This document shows, piece after piece, positions 1 to 5,423 of a DNA stretch of 7,524 nt. The notes beneath the pieces are model-generated. The model worked only from the letters and a program-made list of their open reading frames with translations. It searched no databases and was not told the DNA's origin. Source of the stretch: Thermoplasmata archaeon (lineage in GTDB: Archaea; Thermoplasmatota; Thermoplasmata; Thermoplasmatales; Thermoplasmataceae). The stretch lies in the NCBI GenBank assembly GCA_021827885.1, contig JAKAUD010000161.1, positions 1-7,524 of the forward strand. The letters run 5' to 3'. The position numbers were made by a program, and so were the translations under genes. The first letter of the stretch is position 1, and every line of letters begins with the position of its first letter.

Positions 1-839
1 CTTGATCTCATGGATGCCATCTTCCTCTCTGTCAATGTATCTATCTGGTCAACGAAATGCTCTCCCTTCTTCAGCATTGTGTAAATGGTCTCAAGCAGTA
101 TCCTTGCAATTGCAACAATTGCGCGGTTCTTCCCCAATCTCCGTACAAGGCTGAGATATTTCCTCCTCATTCGATCTGAATATTTTACAACACTGTGGGC
201 AGCATTCACCAGTATGAATCGGAGCATTGACGGGCCATATTTTGTTATATGCCCTCTTATATCTGACAATCCTGACTGGTCCTGTCTCGGTACAAGACCG
301 GCATAGGAAGCAAGTTTCTCCTTTAAACCGAATCTGGATATATCATCGATCTCTGCCATGATTGCAGCTGATGAATATATGCCGATACCGGGGATTGTCA
401 TGAGGATATTCACGTTCCTGTCATTCATGACAGATCTGGATATCTCATCCTCCACGGTGGATTCTTTCCTCATCAGGTATGTTATCTGATCCACCAGATC
501 GCCAAGAACGAATCTCTGGGCAGTGGAAAATTTATCCACTAAGTTGAGAATGCATTTCATGCCCTTCTTTCCGAAAATGTCTGCCGCCTTTATGGATATG
601 CCATATGAAGACAGCAGGGCATATATACGGTTCTTCAGCATTGCTATATCCTCCCCTATTGATTTCCTGTACCTTGCCATTGGTCTTAGATCATCAATCT
701 CCGTCGAGGGAGGATACACCTCTGATAATACCTCCAAACGGAGAGCCCTTGCAAGCTTGTGGGAATCCTCCCCGTCGTTCTTGTATGTTCTTATTAGCCA
801 GTTCTGATCCCATAACTGGCCAGAGATAGGCGTGGTCAT
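1..839 (-). pseudogene. IS110-family transposase, 5'-truncated, runs off left edge
   Basis: An open frame on the minus strand runs from about 839 to the window edge (279 codons) with no stop. It carries the IS110 signature. Near the start is a K-N-D-G-E-D-S-x-K-L-A motif, the last acidic part of the DEDD (RuvC-like) catalytic domain. About 145 codons in, the Transposase_20 region reads IPGIGIYSSAAIMAEIDDIS, then an SYAGLVPRQDQSG segment and a GHITKYG segment. IS110 enzymes are about 300-400 residues and place the first catalytic acidic residues some 80-90 residues before the KNDGEDS motif. That N-terminal part is missing: upstream DNA in this frame lies inside the neighbouring 417-residue gene and reads as unrelated sequence. 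The copy is therefore probably inactive. The ATG at 839 is simply the first in-frame Met before the homology and may not be a real start. The C-terminal end, with the Ser of the tyrosine-recombinase-like reaction, is only partly visible. Confidence 0.85.
797..820. repeat. 7-bp inverted repeat at the edge of the IS110 homology
   Basis: GCCAGTT at 797-803 is perfectly complementary to AACTGGC at 814-820, with a 10-base loop. It sits just upstream of the first recognisable IS110 residues (minus-strand reading), so it may mark the junction where the element was truncated. A 7-bp repeat can arise by chance, and no function is claimed. Confidence 0.35.
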
Positions 840-855
840 TCTTGAGGGAAATATA

Positions 856-2109
856 TCACGTTCTTGATTCCTCTTCATTCTTAGTCCAATAGGCACTGCT
901 AAGGACGCACTGAAGGACTATCATGGTTGGAACAAAGAATTCCTCAAACCACTCCTTGACGCTAGGTTCTTCAACGATATTTGCATGCACATAGTTATTC
1001 AGTTTTGTATACAGTTTGGAATATACGATATCGCCAAAGAATAATTTATCCTTAGGAGCATCATTTATGTAGTTAAAGGATTCCTTTATGCAACTGCTTA
1101 TGGATTCCAGTTCCTCTTTGTCCATCTGATATTTAATCAGCTTGGTCATTGCGCTTGTGTCCGGTCTTGCAAAAATCCCAAACACCGTTGCCACATCCTC
1201 ACAGTATCCGCATAATTCAAAGTCTTCTACATCAGTGTATTCCCGACTGAAAGTTAGTTGTGAGATTCTTTGTCTCAGGCCATCATTCATTTCCCCGGGA
1301 AGGCCTAATTTATTTTTAAGGTCCCACAGCAGTTTGTCTTCATGTTTCTTGCAGGATCTTAATCGATAATTTTCATTGCTGAGCAATAACCAGTAAAAAT
1401 AGTCTTGGTCTTCCAAAGCTTCCTTTACTAACCTGCCCCATTCTCCAGACTCTTTTACTAAGTCAGCAAGAAAATTAACCAGCAGTCTCTCCATTGATAT
1501 TTTCAGTCTTTTCTCTGAATCCTTTTTTATTCTATCCCTATTGAATGTGAATTTCTCAATAACGGCTGCATAAAATTCATCAGATAGCTGACGCAATGAA
1601 TTCATAACCGATTTTTGTTGACTTTCGTCCTCTATACCAAGGCCAGAAAGAATAATTTCGTCAAGGCTGAGAGTTTTCATATTACCCCAAAGTCCTGAAA
1701 AAAAGGCCTCGGCGAATGGATTGACTCCGTCTGTTAACTCCTTGCTACCACTTGTCCAGGAGGTTGCGGTAAATATTCCCGCAAAAAGAAGGTCCAATAC
1801 GGCCCTCAGCTCCCGAAGGGAGTACTTGACAAAGCCTTCTCCAGCCAGTTTTACTGATACCCCTAGCTCTCCAAAAATATCAGATAGCAACAGTGTGAAG
1901 TGCTGTCTGGTTTTCATTTGAATCCCATCGAACAAGGCGGGCTGCAGATACCACGAATAGTTTTCAAACAACTGGGATAGATACGATATGGCCCTTGTGA
2001 TCTCATCATATGTTGGATACGGAATATTGAAAAGATGAAAGAAATCGTTTGGGAGGCCTCCATTTTGGATCCAATTAGTCATCTTTATTATGTCTAAATT
2101 CTTACTCAT
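856..2109 (-). CDS. Hypothetical 417-residue helical protein, weak HEPN-like pattern
   Basis: Family not recognised. The start is placed at the ATG at 2109 because GGAAGGAGTG lies just upstream with normal spacing; an in-frame ATG at 2160 would add 17 residues but has no such site. The product is soluble, mostly alpha-helical and charged, with no signal peptide or membrane segment. Two patches recall HEPN-like or abortive-infection proteins: SLRELRAVLDLLFAG (about residues 97-111) and KLYTKLNNYVHAN (about 365-377, His375). A strict R-x4-6-H motif is not evident, so the link is only suggestive. There is a Cys pair in ELCGYCED (Cys300, Cys303). The 3' end lies against the truncated IS110 copy, so the C-terminus may have been altered by that junction. 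It is transcribed away from the transglutaminase-like gene, with a structured intergenic region between them. It could be a defence gene or a domesticated accessory gene. Confidence 0.75.
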   Translation of the reverse strand: MSKNLDIIKMTNWIQNGGLPNDFFHLFNIPYPTYDEITRAISYLSQLFENYSWYLQPALFDGIQMKTRQHFTLLLSDIFGELGVSVKLAGEGFVKYSLRELRAVLDLLFAGIFTATSWTSGSKELTDGVNPFAEAFFSGLWGNMKTLSLDEIILSGLGIEDESQQKSVMNSLRQLSDEFYAAVIEKFTFNRDRIKKDSEKRLKISMERLLVNFLADLVKESGEWGRLVKEALEDQDYFYWLLLSNENYRLRSCKKHEDKLLWDLKNKLGLPGEMNDGLRQRISQLTFSREYTDVEDFELCGYCEDVATVFGIFARPDTSAMTKLIKYQMDKEELESISSCIKESFNYINDAPKDKLFFGDIVYSKLYTKLNNYVHANIVEEPSVKEWFEEFFVPTMIVLQCVLSSAYWTKNEEESRT

Positions 2110-2115
2110 ATCAAA

Positions 2116-2125
2116 CACTCCTTCC
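2116..2125 (-). promoter_or_regulatory. Shine-Dalgarno site of the 417-residue gene
   Basis: On the minus strand GGAAGGAGTG precedes the ATG at 2109 by six bases (TTTGAT). It decides the start and makes this gene, unlike the leaderless-looking ones to its right, a leadered transcript. AT-rich DNA at about 2134-2155 could hold its TATA box, but no single box stands out. Confidence 0.6.
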
Positions 2126-2190
2126 ACTATAAGTATTAATTCACAAATAATTTTCTGCATAGGAATGTAGTAAGTGTAATTGCGGGCACT

Positions 2191-2263
2191 TTGTTATGGA
2201 AAACACATCTATACCAATTATTATGCAATCATAAGCTCCTAATTGGTGATGCCACAATAACAA
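2191..2263. repeat. 73-base nested imperfect inverted repeat (long hairpin)
   Basis: Five nested pairing blocks can be read directly: 2191-2197 with 2257-2263 (TTGTTAT/ATAACAA), 2198-2199 with 2252-2253 (GG/CC), 2206-2209 with 2248-2251 (CATC/GATG), 2213-2220 with 2240-2247 (ACCAATTA/TAATTGGT), and 2221-2225 with 2230-2234 (TTATG/CATAA). These close on a CAAT loop. They total about 26 base pairs with small internal loops. It lies between two divergent genes, outside both, and could fold in RNA from either strand. Candidates are a regulatory or small RNA, a MITE-like or insertion-sequence-end remnant, or a protein-binding site. The DNA alone does not choose between them. Confidence 0.6.
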
Positions 2264-2329
2264 TGGATGTATGTTAATTCCCTTTATCCCGGGCTCTTGA
2301 GAATACCATCTCAGTTGCTGCAATCAAGG

Positions 2330-2337
2330 TTATTATA
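2330..2337 (+). promoter_or_regulatory. Possible TATA box before the transglutaminase-like gene
   Basis: TTATTATA at 2330-2337 lies 25 bases (from its centre) before GTG at 2359 and about 35 before the in-frame TTG at 2369. The spacing would fit a leaderless start at 2359, which is out of frame with the domain. That is part of the case for a damaged 5' end. Confidence 0.3.
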
Positions 2338-2368
2338 GCGAACTTGCATTCATAGAGCGTGAGCATGG

Positions 2369-3130
2369 TTGCCGCTTGACTTCTCAGAGAGCTCAGACCC
2401 GTCTGTTCCAGCGTTCAATTTCTGTGCATACAGTGGTGAATATCTCGAACAGCTTTCAGATATGTCAGGAATTGATCTGAAACTTATTGATACGTATGAT
2501 GACTTTGAAAAATCAAAATATCTATGTGCATGGGCCCATTCGCAATGGCGCCACAACGGGTTCAACACTCCCCTCAGGGGAGACCCTCTGTCAATTCTTT
2601 CTGAAGCAAGGGAGGGCAAGAGATTCAGGTGCGTTGAGTACAGCATCCTTCTCCAGGCCATTATGTGCGCTGCAGGGATAAGGGGGAGAGTGCTCTATCT
2701 TCGTACTGAGGATGTTGAGAACAGAAAGGTGGGCGCAGGCCATGTGGTTGTTGAGTCATTCTCAGAAATACATAAGAAATGGATTATGCTTGACCCACAG
2801 AACAATGCATACGCTGAAGCTGAAGGAATACCGCTAAATGCTCTTGAGTTGGGAATGACACTGGAAAATGCACCGGAATCTGTTAGTTTTCCAGGCATAG
2901 GAAGATATTTTAGGAAAAAATATATACAATTCATTCAGCCGTACCTGTATTATTTTCATACCGATATTGAAATGGTCTATCCGCAAAACTATCCCAGGAC
3001 TCAGGTGGTGTTGATGCCCATCGGATCTAAAGTGCCTGAAAAATTCCAGGGAATCCCTATTGAAGAGGTACTTATTCCGACCAACTCGTATTTCTCATTC
3101 TATCCGGGACAGGATAAATTCCACTTTTGA
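2369..3130 (+). CDS. Transglutaminase-like (papain-fold) domain protein
   Basis: A soluble protein of about 253 residues with the transglutaminase-core triad in order: Cys88 in FRCVEYS, His125 in GAGHVVVES and Asp142 in MLDPQNN. A preceding AWAHSQWRHNG segment (residues 54-64) and DPLSILSEAREGK (72-84) are typical of prokaryotic stand-alone transglutaminase-like proteins, which may act as peptidases or amidases; the substrate here is unknown. No signal peptide is visible, so it probably acts in the cytoplasm. The 5' end is doubtful. In this frame the first usable codon is TTG at 2369, with a TGA just upstream at 2360-2362. GTG at 2359 and ATG at 2365 sit about 25-31 bases after a TATA-like TTATTATA (2330-2337), but in another frame that stops after a few codons. 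Either TTG is used, or a one-base frameshift near 2376 has broken the start, or translation begins at Met32, which precedes all motifs. Confidence 0.8.
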   Translation: MPLDFSESSDPSVPAFNFCAYSGEYLEQLSDMSGIDLKLIDTYDDFEKSKYLCAWAHSQWRHNGFNTPLRGDPLSILSEAREGKRFRCVEYSILLQAIMCAAGIRGRVLYLRTEDVENRKVGAGHVVVESFSEIHKKWIMLDPQNNAYAEAEGIPLNALELGMTLENAPESVSFPGIGRYFRKKYIQFIQPYLYYFHTDIEMVYPQNYPRTQVVLMPIGSKVPEKFQGIPIEEVLIPTNSYFSFYPGQDKFHF

Positions 3131-3186
3131 GCAGAATATATAAAAAATAAATTAATCTTCAGGTGTATTACGTTGCAATTCGGATG

Positions 3187-3210
3187 CCATCGATGATAAA
3201 AATTCGATGG
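3187..3210. repeat. Small hairpin CCATCGA/TCGATGG in the 3131-3366 intergenic stretch
   Basis: CCATCGA (3187-3193) pairs with TCGATGG (3204-3210) around a 10-base A/T-rich loop, and the pairing can be extended by G-T wobbles. It lies about 60 bases after the stop of the transglutaminase-like gene. No T-run follows, so it does not look like a classical terminator. The rest of 3131-3366 shows nothing recognisable apart from the promoter of the next gene. Confidence 0.35.
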
Positions 3211-3335
3211 TGTAATGAATCTGCTGTAAAATTGAAAAGACCTATCACCACTCGGATCTGAATAGGTAAGAATGTGAAGGAACAGTTGGGTTTGCTGTGA
3301 TATATCCAATATGAGGTATCGTCTAAGAATATCTA

Positions 3336-3344
3336 CTTTTTAAT
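3336..3344 (+). promoter_or_regulatory. TATA-like box of the AbrB-type gene
   Basis: CTTTTTAAT at 3336-3344 is centred about 27 bases before the ATG at 3367. There is no Shine-Dalgarno sequence between them. This is the spacing expected of an archaeal leaderless transcript that starts at or next to the ATG. Confidence 0.5.
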
Positions 3345-3366
3345 CTATGACAACAATATCCCACTA

Positions 3367-3525
3367 ATGCCACTTTTGCTACAAGTATCACATGTGTTAA
3401 GGAGGGGGCTTTCACTGGGAATAACGCTGCCCAAAGGAATCCGTGAAAAGCTTGGGCTCAATGAAGGAGACATCTTGGGATTTTACGAGGAAGACGGGCA
3501 AATTATACTTAAGAAAATTGATTGA
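3367..3525 (+). CDS. AbrB/SpoVT-type swapped-hairpin DNA-binding protein, 52 residues
   Basis: A 52-residue frame beginning MPLLLQVSHV. It has the full AbrB-type N-terminal domain pattern: a first strand VSHVLRRGLSLGITLP, the loop KGIREKLGLNEGD (the usual P-x-x-I/V-R-x-x-L-G-L-x-x-G-D signature) and the final strands ILGFYEEDGQIILKKID. Such domains dimerise into a swapped-hairpin barrel that binds DNA. In archaea they are common as chromosomal regulators and as VapB-type antitoxins. Here there is no PIN-domain or other toxin frame downstream, since the next gene converges from the other strand 25 bases away. A solitary transcription regulator, or an antitoxin that has lost its toxin, is therefore more likely than an intact toxin-antitoxin pair. 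Its target is unknown. The start is supported by a TATA-like box about 27 bases upstream. Confidence 0.9.
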   Translation: MPLLLQVSHVLRRGLSLGITLPKGIREKLGLNEGDILGFYEEDGQIILKKID

Positions 3526-3549
3526 AACCATTCTTTCCGGCATTGATTC

Positions 3550-3819
3550 TTATGACATGATTTCAATGTCCCTGATGAATTCAAAGTCAATCAAGAGGCA
3601 TGGATGATCCCTGCTTCTCACCATGACAACCGTGCCAGAATAAGACAGGAATATGGCCTTAAAAGGTTCCTTTAACTCCAGCGTAATATCCGGGCCATGT
3701 CCAGGGCAGGGAAGGCCTACTGCGGTGAATGGATCCCCGAAGTCCCTGCTGAAGGGATATATGGCAATGTTCTGCCCTTCCCTGAGCTTCTCAATTTTCA
3801 GGACAACCTCCCTTTCCAC
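3550..3819 (-). CDS. Hypothetical 89-residue protein, paralogue of the gene at 4973-5245
   Basis: Family not recognised. The start is GTG at 3819; no ATG lies further upstream in frame, and a TATA-like AATTATTAAT at 3838-3847 sits about 24 bases before it on the minus strand. The protein is small, soluble and strand-rich. Conserved blocks are L-R-x-G-Q-x-I-A-x-Y-P (from residue 12), G-D-x-F-T-A (28-33), E-P-F-x-A-x-F-L (51-58) and V-R-x4-P-C-L-x-I (67-76). Aligned by eye to the 90-residue protein at 4973-5245, about 30 of some 78 positions are identical, with one gap. Two Cys are shared between the copies (C38 and C74 here). The gene is divergent from the 310-residue gene, and the pair appears to be duplicated. 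Its stop lies 25 bases from that of the AbrB-type gene. Role unknown. Confidence 0.8.
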   Translation of the reverse strand: MEREVVLKIEKLREGQNIAIYPFSRDFGDPFTAVGLPCPGHGPDITLELKEPFKAIFLSYSGTVVMVRSRDHPCLLIDFEFIRDIEIMS

Positions 3820-3837
3820 AGGGCAGCTTTCACCTGG

Positions 3838-3847
3838 AATTATTAAT
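3838..3847 (-). promoter_or_regulatory. TATA-like box of the 89-residue gene
   Basis: On the minus strand ATTAATAATT is centred about 24 bases before GTG at 3819. This is a leaderless-type arrangement and supports the GTG start. It belongs to the divergent promoter region 3820-3965. Confidence 0.4.
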
Positions 3848-3935
3848 CCTTTTCCACCGTGCAGATTGCACGCAGGTTACCTTTAAGCCATGAAAACCAA
3901 GGCCGCGATTTCATCACTTCAGTCACAGTGAAAAA

Positions 3936-3942
3936 TTTTAAA
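3936..3942 (+). promoter_or_regulatory. TATA-like box of the 310-residue gene
   Basis: TTTTAAA at 3936-3942 (centre about 27 bases before ATG 3966) is preceded by an A-run that could serve as a BRE-like purine stretch. It favours ATG 3966 over the overlapping out-of-frame ATG at 3962, which stops after seven codons. Confidence 0.5.
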
Positions 3943-3965
3943 CCCATCATTTCCTGATCAGATGA

Positions 3966-4898
3966 ATGCTGGTAAGGGACATTGACAAGAAGCTGGATAT
4001 GAGGATCGTATTACGGGTGAGGCAGAGCACGGAGTTCTTCGGAGCCATAGCTGATCTGAAAACCAAGCTGCCTGTCTTCATATACGGAAAGAACGGGGAA
4101 ACATGGATGTCCACGTATTTTCAGAGGGATTCAAAGAACTCAAAGATCGACATGCTGCTCAGCAGGTTTCATGCTCTTGAAAAGGAGGATTCCTTTGTGG
4201 TGGATGCGAGAATAAACAACGTGAAGGATCTGGCTGTCATAAACAGGCTGATACATCTTCCATCATTCATTGTCAACAGATCTGACATGAGCAGGGGATT
4301 CATCAACATATATGCAAGATTTCACAGCAGCCAGTCAGATGCCGTCTCATCCCTGCTTGCGGAATACACTTCTGACGGAATGAACGCAAGGGTGGACTGG
4401 CTTGGCCCAAGTCCCGGCATAACAAGCATAATGGATCTCATTAACAGCGAATACCCCATATCGCTGATCACATACGAACTGCCCATGAACGGTGAGGAGG
4501 ATCCCATCAGGGCAATAATGTCAGATGACGTAATGGCGGAGGTGTCCAGCAGCCCCAGCACCGACGGGACATTCACGACCGTTCTATACTCCCGGAATCC
4601 CATACATGGAAATATCGAGGGGATCTCTCCCGTATATCAAGAGGATGGCATATATGGACTGAACATGCGGAACTCATTCTTCATTATGGTAAGGGACAGA
4701 GCCAATGAGGAACATATAATGAGGACCAGGTCCTTCATCAGGCCAGTTGACGGAAAGCTTCAGGTCACTGTGTTTCTTCCCACCGCAAGCATCTACGAAT
4801 ACTACTCCATCATATTTGAAATTGCAAGAAAGACGGAGAACAGGGTTTCCGTGAGGCATCTTCTGCCATACACACAGGATGTGTGGGATTTCATCTGA
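3966..4898 (+). CDS. Hypothetical 310-residue protein with two similar alpha/beta segments
   Basis: Family not recognised. It is soluble, with no signal peptide, membrane segment, zinc motif or obvious catalytic motif. Two stretches look alike: residues about 111-150 (GFINIYARFHSS, then a helix SDAVSSLLAEYTSDG, then ARVDWLGPSPG) and about 263-304 (GKLQVTVFLPT, then a helix YYSIIFEIARKTEN, then RVSVRHLLPYTQ). This is strand-helix-strand in both, suggesting an internal repeat. The layout faintly recalls the sensor part of archaeal bacterio-opsin-activator-type regulators, but no helix-turn-helix follows: the protein ends at PYTQDVWDFI. The C-terminal 45 or so residues match the translated remnant at 5254-5391, so this is one member of a locally duplicated family. 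It shares a promoter region with the divergent 89-residue gene and is followed 74 bases on by the 90-residue paralogue. Sampled composition (about 55% GC) is higher than in the nuclease operon. Confidence 0.85.
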   Translation: MLVRDIDKKLDMRIVLRVRQSTEFFGAIADLKTKLPVFIYGKNGETWMSTYFQRDSKNSKIDMLLSRFHALEKEDSFVVDARINNVKDLAVINRLIHLPSFIVNRSDMSRGFINIYARFHSSQSDAVSSLLAEYTSDGMNARVDWLGPSPGITSIMDLINSEYPISLITYELPMNGEEDPIRAIMSDDVMAEVSSSPSTDGTFTTVLYSRNPIHGNIEGISPVYQEDGIYGLNMRNSFFIMVRDRANEEHIMRTRSFIRPVDGKLQVTVFLPTASIYEYYSIIFEIARKTENRVSVRHLLPYTQDVWDFI

Positions 4899-4940
4899 AT
4901 CCGTGCCGACAAACTTGACTGGTATTTCATCCCCTGATAG

Positions 4941-4948
4941 TTTTAAGT
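4941..4948 (+). promoter_or_regulatory. TATA-like box of the 90-residue gene
   Basis: TTTTAAGT (4941-4948, continuing into TTTA) is centred about 28 bases before ATG 4973. It selects this ATG over those at 4959 and 4965, which share a frame that soon stops. The box is equivalent in form to the one before the 310-residue gene. Confidence 0.45.
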
Positions 4949-4972
4949 TTTAGAATCCATGATCATGATTAG

Positions 4973-5245
4973 ATGCGGGACAGACTGGAAAGACTGGCCA
5001 TGAATTTAAGACCGGGACAGAAGATAGCTGTGTATCCCATGAGCACCAGATACGGCGACATGTTCACCGCCGAGGCAAGGCAGTGTGAGACCAGTGATCT
5101 GTCCGGCGTGTCACTGGATGAACCGTTCCAGGCGGAATTCCTGAATTTTGATGGTTCAACAGTAACAGTCAGGACAGAAAAGTACCCCTGCCTCAGGATA
5201 AACATAAGCGACCTGGAGAACATTGTTCCATTGGGCACGGCCTAA
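4973..5245 (+). CDS. Hypothetical 90-residue protein, paralogue of the gene at 3550-3819
   Basis: Family not recognised. It has the same ordered blocks as the 89-residue protein: LRPGQKIAVYP (residues 12-22), YGDMFTA (27-33), DEPFQAEFL (49-57) and VTVR with YPCLRI (65-76). Both shared Cys (C38, C73) are kept. The copies diverge most at the N-terminal 11 residues and in the loop between the first Cys and EPF. It is compact, strand-rich and soluble, and could be a small beta-barrel binding domain; that is inference only. The gene is co-directional with the 310-residue gene but appears to have its own leaderless promoter. It converges with the remnant of a second 310-family gene, 8 bases away. 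The pairing of the small gene with the large family in both copies suggests they act together. Confidence 0.85.
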   Translation: MRDRLERLAMNLRPGQKIAVYPMSTRYGDMFTAEARQCETSDLSGVSLDEPFQAEFLNFDGSTVTVRTEKYPCLRINISDLENIVPLGTA

Positions 5246-5253
5246 TCAGAGGG

Positions 5254-5391
5254 CTACACCCAGTTCCACACATCCCCGGAGTACGGCCTTGCCGCAACCA
5301 GCGTAAAGCCGGCATCGGGATACTTTCCGGCCGCTTTATACAGGATCTCAAGATGTGGTAGTATCTTGGTCGTGAGAAGAAAAGTTAAGGG
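5254..5391 (-). pseudogene. C-terminal remnant (45 codons) of a 310-residue-family paralogue
   Basis: On the minus strand a 45-codon frame, with no start codon and a TGA at 5392-5394 immediately upstream, ends in a TAG at 5254-5256. Its end, RPYSGDVWNWV, matches the PYTQDVWDFI end of the 310-residue protein. Further in, LTFLLTT aligns with VTVFLPT and EILYKAAGKYPD with SIIFEIARKTEN. It therefore looks like the 3' end of a second member of that family whose 5' part has been lost. The homology stops at about 5391, where the AT-rich nuclease operon begins. Confidence 0.7.
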
Positions 5392-5423
5392 TCATTATCT
5401 CCATTTAACGGACTGGCCTACCC

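Noticed and set aside
85..829. Plus-strand frames of 73-94 residues over the IS110 region
   Set aside because: They are antisense shadows of the transposase frame, which has clear family motifs.
2141..2323. 60-residue minus-strand frame upstream of the 417-residue gene
   Set aside because: It spans the nested hairpin, has no start signal, has an unlikely amino-acid makeup and overlaps the promoter region of the neighbour. The hairpin explains the DNA better.
3184..3275. Possible C/D-box small RNA (GATGAT near 3191 and CTGA near 3257)
   Set aside because: The C box does not match RUGAUGA, no matching C' and D' boxes at proper spacing are present, and the boxes are too far apart.
3100..3309. 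69-residue minus-strand frame overlapping the transglutaminase-like 3' end
   Set aside because: It overlaps the conserved coding end and continues through an intergenic region with no start signal or recognisable domain.
3526..3549. A VapC/PIN toxin gene downstream of the AbrB-type gene
   Set aside because: Only 24 bases separate its stop from that of a converging gene, and no PIN-like frame exists here or directly upstream.
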